Source of the DNA: Carpediemonas membranifera
Lineage: Eukaryota > Fornicata
DNA length: 64,000 nucleotides
Direction: 5' to 3'
Assembly: GCA_019828565.1 (NCBI GenBank)
Contig: JAHDYR010000017.1
Span: 248,001-312,000, forward strand
The notes beneath the pieces were generated by a model. That model did not search any database. It saw nothing but the letters and a program-made list of their open reading frames with translations, and was not told the DNA's origin. Position numbers and translations under genes: made by a program. Below are positions 1 to 9,411 of this stretch, piece after piece (the stretch's first letter is position 1; each line of letters opens with the position of its first letter).

Positions 1-117
1 AAGCTGTTCAGAACCCTGTGTGCAGCTCTCACAAGGAAGGGAGTGCAGTATTTCGGTCACGAACCTGTGGGTGGCATCTGTGGTGAGCCACAGAACCGAA
101 AGAATGGTGATCCAACT

Positions 118-745
118 TTACATAAACTGCACCCTGTGCCTGGAACGCCACATCCTGCCCTCATGAGTTCCCGACATCCACCGTTGCACGGGTAGTGAGT
201 GGATGACGGACTCATTGTCTGAGCCCTCCTCTGAGAGCTCGTCGTAAGACAGCCACTTGATGAGAAGCTTGTCGTCCGCGGTGACACCGATGACGGACTC
301 GACATAGAACTCCTCGGTATCTCCAGCCTGCAGGGCTGCGAGATCCTCAGGTGTCTCGTCTGTGGGTTCCACGCGTATGAGCTGGTCCGCATGGACGGTC
401 TTCTGCTCGCTGCCCCGAGGAGGGGCGCGATGGTGACGGCGTTTAAGTCGCCGAGCCCTACCACCTTGTATGGTCCTAGGTGGCCGTGGAGCTTTGTCGG
501 GTGCTGGTTCTTCATGAGTACCATGTCGCCGAGCTGTAAGGGGTCGTCTGGAACAATTGCCCGCTTCTTGACGTGGTCGCTCTGCGACTCGACCGCGATA
601 GCAGTCATCTGGCTCAAGTGTCCTTCTAGAGCCGTAATGTACTCACGGACTGAGTGGATAGGTTCATCCACCTCGTCCGCTGCCTCTTCTCCCTGGACCG
701 TGTATGGTTTAATGAAAGCAACGAACTTCCGCAGTTTAGGGTCAC
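118..745 (-). pseudogene. Ty3/gypsy pol 3' fragment: integrase C-terminus and chromodomain
   Basis: The minus strand encodes the end of a chromovirus-type polyprotein. The segment around 390-670 has the integrase C-terminal pattern GDMVLMKNQHPTKLHGHLGPYKV, shortened here to its core GDMVLMKN and HGHLGPYKV. A frame change near 372 leads into a second frame (118-372) with VHADQLIRVEP and a chromodomain-like strand (FYVESVIGV, LLIKWLSYDE). Reverse transcriptase and most of the integrase are absent. The fragment is cut on its 5' side by the short LTR starting at 748, so it is probably the older target of that insertion. A similar but better preserved C-terminus lies at 63204-63934. Confidence 0.75.
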
Positions 746-747
746 AC

Positions 748-845
748 TGTAGCTTATAGCTATCAGTATATATATAATACTGACCATATTCACCACAGAA
801 GGTTTACTCATAAATTCATTCTCGCTTAGCCCGGCTTAGGCATCA
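748..845 (+). repeat. Putative 98-bp 5' LTR of a Ty3 element
   Basis: Starts TGTAGC and ends GGCATCA, giving the canonical TG...CA. It contains a TATA-rich stretch (tatatataatac). It is followed directly by GTAATTACTG and 7 bases later by a gag start codon. The same arrangement is seen at 24424-24540 (TGTAG start, GTAATTACTG after the LTR) and at 43264-43351. No matching 3' LTR is present in the window. Confidence 0.5.
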
Positions 846-862
846 GTAATTACTGGCCCTTA

Positions 863-1475
863 ATGAACGAGAATACGCCTCTCCTGAAAATCCTGACATT
901 CCAGTCTCTGTTCAAATTCCTATCGTCGTATGACGATTACAGCTTGAGAACTGGCAAGAAGCGTTCCCCGCTGCACGAACTCATATCCTCTCCGGTTTAC
1001 CTCGAGCTCGAGGCACAAGAGACGCCATTCAGACTCTCTGACGTCCCCGAGCTTGTCATCAACGACGAGACGCTATCAAAAGAAAGACAAGACGAGAAAT
1101 GAGAATGATCACATCGACAAGCATGTCCGAGATGCCTTGACGAAGTTCGTCCGCCCCACTGACCCGTTCACCATGTCCCAAGTGTTCGATCGTAAGGCTC
1201 CTGGCCGAAAGCCCGGCCAGGTCGCTCAGTACATCAATCAAAACAAGCTCATCTCGACAATCTTTCCCCCATCCTCCGTCGGTATTGACTACGTGCGTGA
1301 GTCCTTCATCAACGGCTTTGAAGACAAGATCTTCAAGCAACAGCTAACCTCAATGACTCNGTTCCAGAAAGATCTCTTGAGCCAGACACTCTGGGCAGAT
1401 TGGAGAAGGCCATCGAGGCTCTCTATATGGCAAGAGAGTACCGATCCGGAACACCGGCCAAGTCACATCATTTGA
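863..1475 (+). pseudogene. Ty3 gag fragment
   Basis: Two overlapping frames (863-1102 and about 1053-1475) read as one Gag. The most informative part is YVRESFINGFEDKIFKQQL followed, in another frame after the undetermined base at 1360, by a helical tail with ALYMAREYRS. This matches the position and style of LVRRFIGGLEPERLRDRV...LEQSRHIEQ in the Gag at 24540. No zinc knuckle is seen because the gene stops near 1485, where LP-related sequence begins. The start ATG at 863 sits just behind the putative LTR. Truncated and frameshifted. Confidence 0.55.
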
Positions 1476-1479
1476 CCAG

Positions 1480-2770
1480 GTGATCCTCCTTGGTGATCAT
1501 CCTGCTATGGCCCAAGATGATCTCGGTCAAGACAGGGCAAAGCACTACTACCCTTCGCCTTTCAGCTCCGTTCGGGTGACCGACAAGGCTCTTCGCTCCA
1601 ATTGCAAACACCAACAGGGTCACCCTAGCCGACGTGGTACGCTTCAAGAAGGCCTTCTCGGAACTTGTTGCTGATAGACACCGCACCTCTGATCCGTTTT
1701 GCACTTTATGGCGACTTTCACCTTGGCACTGACCACCCTGTCATCTTCGCGAAGACTGGAAGAGTCTGACCGAGTGATTCCTCTGGATCGCATTGTCCTC
1801 TGTCCTCCCATCATGCACGATTCGCACAACCTGCTGGAGCAAGTCGCTGCGATGTGCAATCAGTTCAAGCGCTACTCATTGCGCGGGCGTGATCAAGCTA
1901 CCGTGCTCAGGAACCGTGATCTCAACCATAAGCTGCTTCGCGCATGTCCACGGGGACCAGTGTTGATCGCACTACCGGGTGCAATGAGCAGTCCGCAGCC
2001 AGGGTCCGCATGGCAAATCTCGTCAGAGAGGACTATATCGCCCTTCCAGAGCCAGTCCAAGATATAATGCGCCTTATCGGATATCTCCAGGCGTTGTACT
2101 ACCTCCGACTGTCAAACCGACCGACTCAGTAGTATCATTTTCATTTCCTTGCTGCAGGCATGTGTCACCTCTTCCACGTGACTATGGCTCTTCAGCAGAC
2201 TGACAGCTCATCTCTCAAGATACTGCCTCCCAGCCTTGTGGACAAGGTCTCGGTAAGCGCACAAACATTATACGTCAGCACCCGACTCACCGCTCAGCCG
2301 CTAAGCTACCAACACTTGATGATTCCGATGTTCTATCTTCTCGGAGGAATACTTTTGGGGAGGGACTTCATCAAGAATCAGATGGCAAAAGTCTGCTGAA
2401 CGTCGTAAGGCTATTCTCGAGAAGGTAATACTCACGGAGCAGGCATCTATGGCTCATATCCTGGTGACAGATAACCGATCTCCCCGGCAGACAGGATTAC
2501 GGAGTGCCAAGGCTTGACAACCTTCGGCGGGTTCGCATTCACTGCTGCTGTCTTGAGTCAGAGCAGTGGATGAGCATACGGGAGGACACGCAGCAGGAGT
2601 ACACGCCCAGTAGATCTCATCTTGACCAGTTTTCCGGCTTATTCAGGACATTTTCGGGTTCATCACAACTCACACGTCGCTTGAGTGGGAAGAAGACTAT
2701 ATGGAGTGCGTGCTGTCTGAAGATGATGACGGGGTTGAGCTTCTTTGCTGTCTATGCCGTGAGTAGAGAT
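1480..2770 (+). pseudogene. Decayed copy of the large protein LP (locus 1)
   Basis: Several short frames, read in order, align with the C-terminal half of the intact LP gene at 35646-38362. Shared landmarks are CPPIMHDSH (LP: CPPVMHVSH), TTGCNEQS (identical), REDYIALPEPVQ (LP: SNDYLHSFDETL), GYLQALYY (LP: SHLQALLY), LFHVTMALQQ (LP: FFHVSTLLLP) and a Cys-rich end with FITTH and LLCCLC (LP: SFITDG, VCIC). The N-terminal half is missing and at least four frame changes and stops are present, so it is inactive. It marks locus 1 as a relative of the TIR-bounded locus 2 element. Function is unknown in both copies. Confidence 0.75.
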
Positions 2771-2897
2771 AGAAAAGCTGAGATTGTAAAAAGCATGATT
2801 GATGAGAATACATTTCGCTTGCCGGGAAAGATAATGCGCCCATAATACTTGCCTGACCCCTACTCGTCGAATAAGTCGTGAATTGACTTCAATTCGT

Positions 2898-2922
2898 TTT
2901 GTGCCACTCATGGTGGCACAAA
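2898..2922. repeat. Perfect 10-bp inverted repeat in a gene leader
   Basis: TTTGTGCCAC pairs with GTGGCACAAA around a 5-base loop. It lies 48 bp before the GNAT-like reading frame, together with the motif TGTGTGAAAAATTT at 2940-2953 and GCGTGAAAC directly before the ATG at 2970. Confidence 0.6.
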
Positions 2923-2969
2923 TGCAGTTTGCGAAATCTGTGTGAAAAATTTCAGCAGAAGCGTGAAAC

Positions 2970-3573
2970 ATGCCTAACGACGACTGGAAGAACACGATAT
3001 TGGCCATGGATGGCTTTGTCACCTAGTATATGTACTACTGGACGACAACAGCCAGTATGTGCACAGCGTACTGTCCTTCCCTGTCGTCATTTCATGTTAC
3101 GGAAATGCTCAGTGCCATTGAACTGAACAACACCCTGTATGACCCACCCCAAGCTCTTACATAGCATGATCGCCATTGTCAGCACCACCACCAACGACAT
3201 CGTCTCTATGCTGCTCATGGTACAGGAGGGCATTTCGGGTGTGCCGAACTTCAAGAGTAAGTACGTCGTTACTCTTGGCACGAAGGTGGCCCACCGAGGC
3301 AAGGGATATGCGTCAATCCTGCTCGCTGTTGCGTCTGCCGGCGCCAAGCTCAGGCTCCAGTGTGATGAGACTGTCCTGGAGTTCTACAAGGAGCTTGGAT
3401 TCGTGACATCGCTACCTGCAGCGGAATTGGAGTCTATCGAGGATACCTCCAGCCCGAGCTACACGTTGGAGGCAGCGCTCTCTGGCACCAAGTGGGAGGC
3501 TTTTGGGTCAGTCTCTTGCCGACTGTGTTGGGTGTGTGAGGGAGATCACCACATTTCTCCACAGCGCGGGTGA
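2970..3573 (+). pseudogene. GNAT-family N-acetyltransferase-like protein, frameshifted
   Basis: The frame from 3139 has the two signature pieces of GNAT enzymes. Motif A is VAHRGKGYASILL (acetyl-CoA pyrophosphate loop R-G-K-G-Y) and the C-terminal motif is VLEFYKELGFV. The N-terminal part (ATG at 2970, then YVLLDDNSQYVHSVLSFPVV in another frame) is split by stops near 3015 and 3125. The complete protein would be about 200 aa. GNAT enzymes move an acetyl group from acetyl-CoA to an amine; the substrate here is unknown, and a chromatin or small-molecule target is equally possible. The leader carries the GTGTGAAAAATT motif shared by other locus 1 genes. The small gene at 3675 could be a further exon, since GT and AG dinucleotides flank the gap, but this is not proven. 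Confidence 0.6.
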
Positions 3574-3674
3574 CGCTTATCGGCGTCGTCAGGGCTTGCG
3601 GCACCTCATTTCCCCACCCCCAGCCTTCCAATGATCCTGCCTCATCTCGCCGACAACCCGCCCCAACCCACCCC

Positions 3675-3954
3675 ATGCCCGAAAGCCCGAACGAGTACAT
3701 CACACTGACTCAGACGGAGGATGACTTGACGATGGCAATGAAGAAGAAGCTCAAGTCGATCAAGGAGGCGAGCAAGCAAAAAGTCCACAAACACCACGAG
3801 AAGCACCCAGCGGAAGATGATCCTCAAGCATATCGAGGAGGGTCACCTCGTCTTCGTTATCAAGATGGCTGCTCTCCGGTCTTACTACAGATCGCACGCA
3901 GATCGCAAGAAAGATAACTACTGGGAAGCCGCGTGGAATATTGAGTATGAGTAA
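3675..3954 (+). CDS. Small lysine-rich hypothetical protein, one frameshift
   Basis: Starts MPESPNEYITLTQTEDDL, continues with a Lys/His-rich helix, and after a frame change near 3820 ends with HADRKKDNYWEAAWNIEYE and a stop at 3952-3954. About 93 aa. It converges on the next gene with a gap of only 15 bp, as other gene pairs in locus 1 do. Not recognised. It may be a separate gene or the 3' exon of the acetyltransferase gene. Confidence 0.4.
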
Positions 3955-3969
3955 AAGTCACATGATGAT

Positions 3970-4727
3970 TTAATCAGTCTCTGGGGTCTGCTTAGTAGAC
4001 TGGATCATGTAGAACATCATGATCGTCTCGTAGATCTTGCGACGTATGGCATCGCGCCGCTCCGCCTCCACACGCTTCCGGTTCTGCGCGACAATGATAT
4101 CACCGAGCTCCTCCACGGAAGAATAGGACCTCTTCGGGACCAGTGTGGGTCGCTTGAAGATCTCAGTGGCGTCGGAGGACTGGGTGTTGGCATGGAGGAT
4201 GTGCCGGATCGTCTCCCGTGGGGATGTCGAGCTGAGAAGACACGAACTGGTGCACCTCCTCCCTCAGGCCAGCGGGAATCTTGAGGAAAAAGATCCCTGT
4301 GCGACTTAACGCAGGCCATGAGGGGGTCATCAGGGCGAAGCTCGTCTTCGTCGTCGCCGTCGAGGCTGACCAGAGCCGCAAAACGCTTCAGGGTGCCATT
4401 ATCGCCATCTCCGGTGTAGGCCGCCTCAATATCCCTCACGGTGGCGTGCCTGTAATCGTTGTTGTCGCGGGCTGACGTGGGATTCAGGTCACGGACGTCC
4501 TGGTCGCGCCCCAGGTTGTTTGCCTCCGTCACGATCTTGTTTGCCCTCTCAATCTCGCCCGGATCCTCGAGAGAGTTGATGAAGGATTGGACAAGGTCCA
4601 ATGCAGCCATAGTGATCTTGCGCTGCTTCTTCGACAAGTTCAACTGCTTCTGGTTGCGAGCACCAAGCTTCCTTCTCTGCGCGTTAGGCCTTTTCGGCAC
4701 TCTTGCCTTCGGATTACTCCTTGCCAT
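3970..4727 (-). pseudogene. Basic N-terminus hypothetical protein (about 250 aa), two frameshifts
   Basis: The start is MARSNPKARVPKRPNAQRRK, a strongly basic segment that looks nuclear or nucleic-acid binding. A helical region follows (ALDLVQSFINSLEDPGE) and then an acidic stretch. The frame shifts near an A5 run at 4285 into FLKIPAGLREEVHQFV. It shifts again near 4210 into RHILHANTQSSD and a Glu/Arg-rich helix (NRKRVEAERRDAIRRK), with a stop at 3970-3972. All three pieces have coherent composition, so one gene with two indels is likelier than three genes. The SET gene also starts MARS. No family recognised. Confidence 0.5.
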
Positions 4728-5085
4728 GATTGTTTCCTTTAAAATGCGCGTGAAATCTCAGTGAAATTTTGCACTTTAGGGAAACAACTGCGAAACATCA
4801 GGGCAAAGTGATGATGAAGAACAAGTAGCGCCATTACAACAGCATGTAACGGGTTTATAGCATGCATATGATCCATTCTGATGCCTTTTATCCTCTATAA
4901 CCAACATAAGTCCATCAAAATGAATCTTGCAACAGAGTACTCATCCACACGCATCGAGAACGAAAAATAAGCATATAACCAACATCAACAACCTAATAGA
5001 AGGCTGCATGCAAGCGTAGAGCTCTCCTAGTCGATTCTTCATTTTCACAAGCATCGATCTCCACGTCCTGATGAAACCGTGCTTT

Positions 5086-5136
5086 AAAAGCTCAGAGATG
5101 CCGTTATAGATGATATAACGACGTCTCTGAGCTTTT
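5086..5136. repeat. Hairpin, 13-bp outer stem plus 7-bp inner stem
   Basis: AAAAGCTCAGAGA (5086-5098) pairs perfectly with TCTCTGAGCTTTT (5124-5136). Inside, CGTTATA (5102-5108) pairs with TATAACG (5114-5120). Confidence 0.8.
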
Positions 5137-5176
5137 CAGCGATTTCAGTTTCTGGCCACCTCCAAGTTCGGCTCTG

Positions 5177-5242
5177 CGAAAATAACAGTGCATTGCACTA
5201 TAAGTCATACATTTGGAATACAGCAATGCACTGTTATTTTCG
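5177..5242. repeat. Hairpin with a perfect 20-bp stem
   Basis: CGAAAATAACAGTGCATTGC (5177-5196) is the exact reverse complement of 5223-5242. A near-identical third copy of the left arm (GAAAATAACACTGCATTGC) occurs at about 5659-5677, directly before the coiled-coil gene. Confidence 0.85.
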
Positions 5243-5696
5243 CCAAAACCACGCTGACCTACCATTGTCCATGGGCTTGACGGGGTGATCTTCTCGGCTT
5301 GGATTTGGCTGAAACTTGGTATATGTGTAGTATTTGATATGTTAGGACGGATCCAAGATTTTTTACATATCGTTCGAGTCTATTTACCGAGATATACGTA
5401 AAGCAAAATTAGGGTTGAGTCTATTCTGGCTGAAAAGCGGTATGGTGGGTTCTCTGACTGTCTGAACACGGCTCCAGAAGTTTTACGTGATGAATTGGCA
5501 TATTTATATTGCTTTGCGTAAACAGAAAATTTTGACAGTACCTACAATCAACTACCTGCATATACATGCTATAAACATGCTTAAAATGCCTTCAGTCGCA
5601 CGTGCTATATACTAAAGCTCTTCCTGCATCTTATTTCGACAGAACAAAATATTCACTGTGAAAATAACACTGCATTGCTGTGAAATTTTGGAAAAG

Positions 5697-7303
5697 ATGC
5701 TAGATATCACTATTCTACGCAGCTGGATTCGTGAGCATCATGAGAAGACCGTTAGGATTGCTTTTGCTGCACCTGGTCAAGAGCGTAAGGCTATTCGAGC
5801 AGATAAGAGTATGTTCGAGAGATGGTTCGCACTCCGGACGAATAAGAGCCGATTGGAGTACCTCAAGGAGCACAACGTGATAACGAAGACAGCCCTGAGA
5901 TGCGCGCTGGTCGACCACATCGTCATTGACGAGATTCGTGATGTGTTTGGTCTCGCTGGCCGAGTTTCACTAATGGATCTCATCAACAAGGCTTCCCTTC
6001 CCGAGCTCATGGCCATTAGTGACGACCTTGCCCGGCCCGAGCTGTCTAAGGTTCCTGCAGGCTTGTTTATGGAGGATGATCAGGTTGAAATCGTGCGGAA
6101 GCAGTTTGTTGACCACTACACCGGATCAGCGATCACCTTTGAGGATAACCGCGAGGCTGTCATGCCGTCACATCGTGGCTCTATTCATCTAGAAGGAACA
6201 GGCCGTCTCTTTCTTCCAGATCAAGTCAACCTGATCCTTCGCGCTCTCTTCGTCGCCCCTGAGGGCACTGTCGAGGCCCGCCGCGTGCATGCCCCCTACG
6301 AGGACATTCTTTCTGGTTGCAAGAATGATCCGGGAAGCGATGTGACATCAGCCCAGCTTGAGCGGTTGCGTCGAGATGTTGCCAAGGCAGCCGCCGAAGC
6401 TATTCAGGCAAGGAATGACCGCGAGGAAGCCATACACTCGCTTGAACTCGTTACTGCATCCTATGCGCAAGATACAGGGCATGCCTATGTGACACCACCC
6501 GCCAGCGACGCCGTGGAATTTTCCGACACTGACGAGGACGAGTGTCCGATGGCCACTCTGAACCGGCCGCCATGCATGGTGACGGCGTTCCGTTGCCCCA
6601 GACTGATCAAGACGTCGACGTAGAGTCCGATGTGGACGACACAGACACCGTTGGTTCTCTCCTTCAGCAGCTAGACGACACCAGTGCAGGCCTTGATGAT
6701 GTACCCGAGTCTGTGCGCTTGTTGGAGCAGTACGAGCCCTTGATGAAACGGCTTGCTGAGGAGAGGGAGGCGAGGGAGGCGCTTGAACAGGCTAACAGAG
6801 ATTCTGAGGAGTCCCAGAAGAGACTTGAAGCTGAGTTAGGTCAGCAGAAGGCCGAGGATCAGGCGATCCATCAGTTTACTCAAGAAGAGTTGGCACGGGC
6901 GAGTGAGGCTGGGCTTGAAGCGCTCGCCGATGAACTCGAGGACAACTGGGCTGAGCTTGTCAGGCGCGCCGAGGAGGCAACAGTGGAGCTTGACCGCTAC
7001 GTTCCTCTCGCTGCCTTGATGGTACTGTTCCAGAGGAACAATGTGACTGGAGCCTTATGGACTCGGATCAATAGCACCATGATGAGGTACGGGGGCCAGA
7101 AGTTCATAACGGTCCCACCCCTCGACCTCGGTCTGTCGCCAGAGATGAAGGCTATCATCAACCAGCACTCTCCGGCGGTCGACCTGCCGCCAGATATGAG
7201 CAGCAAGGAGCACTCATCTCCTGCCGATGTTACTCCTATGCATATATTCCTACGTCGCGATGGTAAGAGCAAGGCCCGTGCGACGACTTCGGAGAAACTC
7301 TAA
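5697..7303 (+). CDS. Coiled-coil hypothetical protein (about 535 aa), one frameshift
   Basis: The first frame (ATG at 5697 preferred over the upstream start at 5658, which reads into the repeated leader sequence) starts MLDITILRSWIREHHEKTVR. It contains a mixed alpha/beta region and then a heptad-rich helix (LERLRRDVAKAAAEAIQARN) and an acidic stretch FSDTDEDE. Between about 6533 and 6623 the frame changes by -1 and continues to 7303 with an acidic segment (DVDVESDVDDTDTVG) and a second long coiled coil (LAEEREAREALEQANRD). The last part is YGGQKFITVPPLDLGLSPE. Acidic and coiled-coil content suggests a scaffold or DNA/chromatin-associated role, but no family is recognised. It converges with the SET gene 28 bp away. 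Confidence 0.6.
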
Positions 7304-7331
7304 GAGAGTAAAGTGATTGATCAGACATGAT

Positions 7332-8105
7332 TTACTTCTTCTTCTTAATTCCCGCGCGCTGAGGTTGACGTAAACTGGGATACATCCTCTTCAAGTTGGA
7401 GATGTACCGCTTGTCAGTCATTTCGAGGGCCCGAAAGTGAGCCACTTCGACTTTCTTGACCTCCGAATCCTTCCAGTAGTCCTCCTGATAGTCAATGCGA
7501 AGGAACTCATCCTTCTCGATGCGCTTATTGGCATACACACCAAGAACAGGGAGGCCGCAGAGCACGCCCTCGCTGCATACACAGTTATAGTCATCGCTGT
7601 GATTGATCAGGTGGACTCCACTGGCGTAGGATAGCTCAGTGGAGTCCACACGCACCTTGTTCCAAAAGGAGATTCTATGTAAAATGAAATAAAGGGTAAC
7701 AAACACCATCGACGTGTTGCTGGCGAGGTATTCTTCCTCTGAGAGGAGCTGGCCACAGTAGACGCCGAGGAAGGTCCCCTCTTTGACCTCCTGGACAGCC
7801 ATCATCCCTCTGCCAACATGCCCAGTCTCGGCGTCACGGGCTGGTTGCTCCTTAACGACCTCGAGGAAGGGAGCGCAGCAAGACTCGGCCGCCGGCAGCC
7901 AGTCAGGCATCACATAGACGCGGGTGATGCCGTGACACTTCTTCCGGAGATCGGATATCTCCTCATCAGTGGCACCTGGGTAAATTCGATGGACAACGTC
8001 CTGCGGGAGCGTCATCGGATCATCAAGCTGCTCGCTAGCATCAGCAGATGCGCTTGAATTGTCGCTGTCGATCGGGGGATGAGCTGGTGCCTTACTACGT
8101 GCCAT
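7332..8105 (-). CDS. SET-domain protein (putative lysine methyltransferase), 257 aa
   Basis: SET landmarks are present in the right order. VGRGMMAVQEVKEGTFLGVY (97-116) is the N-terminal strand pair with the S-adenosylmethionine-binding GxG-like turn, with CGQL just after it. LINHSDDYN (166-174) corresponds to the catalytic NHS motif, and LRIDYQEDY (202-210) to the closing tyrosine motif. The usual post-SET cysteines are not obvious. The start at 8105 (MARSKAPAHPP) is preferred over an upstream ATG at 8249, because the upstream stretch contains the GCGAAA/GTGAAA leader motifs. Residues 133-147 come from an AT-rich patch that could be a 30-nt GT-AG intron. SET enzymes methylate lysines of histones or other proteins with S-adenosylmethionine; the target here is unknown. 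Confidence 0.75.
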   Translation of the reverse strand: MARSKAPAHPPIDSDNSSASADASEQLDDPMTLPQDVVHRIYPGATDEEISDLRKKCHGITRVYVMPDWLPAAESCCAPFLEVVKEQPARDAETGHVGRGMMAVQEVKEGTFLGVYCGQLLSEEEYLASNTSMVFVTLYFILHRISFWNKVRVDSTELSYASGVHLINHSDDYNCVCSEGVLCGLPVLGVYANKRIEKDEFLRIDYQEDYWKDSEVKKVEVAHFRALEMTDKRYISNLKRMYPSLRQPQRAGIKKKK

Positions 8106-8344
8106 TGAAGTCCTCTCGTTATGCGAAAAAGCCAATTTTCGCAAAAACATCTTGTGAAAATATCGCGAAAGTTTCTGAAACACTGCTAAACGCCTATTGC
8201 TGACGTACACATGAATGGGAATGGATTTATGCGAAAGATGAAACAACATATTCCAGGTTGTTATAGGCCAAAACTTCAGCTATCAGGCCGTACTGTGCTT
8301 GTGCCAATTTTTTTTTCATGGTGGCACATTCTGAAATTTGTGAA

Positions 8345-9397
8345 ATGAGCGAAGAACTGCCGCTTGTGTTCAATGAGAACGCTGTAAGAGCCGTAGAAGG
8401 CTCTGATAAGGTGCTTGAGTGTGTTTGCGGCAAAAGAGACAAGCGTCGCGGCTATCGAGGAATTGGTATCCTCCCTCATCACCCTCCGGACAGCTTGACA
8501 AGGTTCCACTCCTGCCCGCTCACTCTGGACAACCTTGTCAACCGTCGCGTGCTCGTTGTTCTTGAGCCAGAGAACGGGTTCGCCTCCTCTCGCGACTCAT
8601 TCGCCGTGTTCCACCTTGAGCACATGCCAGACGCGGCAGGGTACCATGTCAAGCTCAAGACGATCCTTGAGACCATGGGTGACCAGTACCTCACAATCGA
8701 GGCCGTGTCGTTCTCCTCGACAGCAGATTTGGTTTCCAAATTGAGGACCCTGGCCGATCTTTACGCCAACTTCGACACGTATTGGGTCATTTCTGGCCAT
8801 ACGGAGACTAGTACTTCTCGCTTGGTCATTGATGCGGCCACAAACGATGCCCTGTTCCTCCACAACTTTGTGGAGTTGATCACGGCCGCATTCAAGGAGC
8901 CTACAGTCGTCGATCAAACACGTGTGCGTATGATTTACTTCGCCACGTGTACTAGAGATAACGACACGGCCGAGACAACCGAGCTGATGAAGACGATTTC
9001 GACGAAACCGTACAGGCACACCTGCATCATCCTCACTCCAGAGCAGGTACTGGCCAATGAGCTCCACCTGCAAGACTGCTTCTGGATTTATCGTACGCTG
9101 TGCATGGACAACCCCCTGCTGTTTCTGTCGAGGTACTTCTCAGGCTACCGCAACGCGCCGGGGGCTGCTGGGAGACGGCTGATTGCAAATGGCTCATTAA
9201 GTAGCTGCAATGCGCCGATGCAGATCCTGGGTCCGACCAAGTATGTATCTTCTCTGCCTCTACCGTCTATTCGTGACCACTGTACCGGCATTACCGACTA
9301 CAAACCACTGGAAACAAACCCTTCCACTGTTCTAGATGAGCGGTTCATCACTCAAATGACGCAGAGACACGCACATGCCACTCGCACGATCCATTAA
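8345..9397 (+). CDS. Caspase-fold-like protein (putative cysteine peptidase), 350 aa
   Basis: Hydrophobic strands and two candidate catalytic residues follow the order of clan CD peptidases (caspase, metacaspase, separase/CHAT). RRVLVVLEPE is strand 1. FDTYWVISGHTETS has His at the end of a strand, and VRMIYFATCTRDND has Cys at the end of the next. A Cys pair near the N-terminus (CVCGK) may bind metal. The ATG at 8345 (MSEELPLVF), directly behind GAAATTTGTGAA, is preferred over 8318, which falls in a T-run. The gene converges with the PHD gene, stop to stop 14 bp apart. Assignment rests on motif order only; a catalytically dead homologue or another alpha/beta fold is possible. Confidence 0.5.
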   Translation: MSEELPLVFNENAVRAVEGSDKVLECVCGKRDKRRGYRGIGILPHHPPDSLTRFHSCPLTLDNLVNRRVLVVLEPENGFASSRDSFAVFHLEHMPDAAGYHVKLKTILETMGDQYLTIEAVSFSSTADLVSKLRTLADLYANFDTYWVISGHTETSTSRLVIDAATNDALFLHNFVELITAAFKEPTVVDQTRVRMIYFATCTRDNDTAETTELMKTISTKPYRHTCIILTPEQVLANELHLQDCFWIYRTLCMDNPLLFLSRYFSGYRNAPGAAGRRLIANGSLSSCNAPMQILGPTKYVSSLPLPSIRDHCTGITDYKPLETNPSTVLDERFITQMTQRHAHATRTIH

Positions 9398-9411
9398 AGT
9401 TCTACACTTGT

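Larger units (their letters stand above)
4728..5696. promoter_or_regulatory. 970-bp divergent spacer with two long perfect hairpins
   Basis: AT-rich sequence between two divergently transcribed genes, with no coding frame I believe. It holds hairpin 5086-5136 and hairpin 5177-5242. The minus-strand leader next to 4727 carries TTTCAC/GTGAAA motifs (4746-4776) and GCACTTTA. The plus-strand leader before 5697 carries GTGAAAATAACAC and CTGTGAAATTTTG. Promoter function is inferred only from position and recurrence. Confidence 0.45.
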
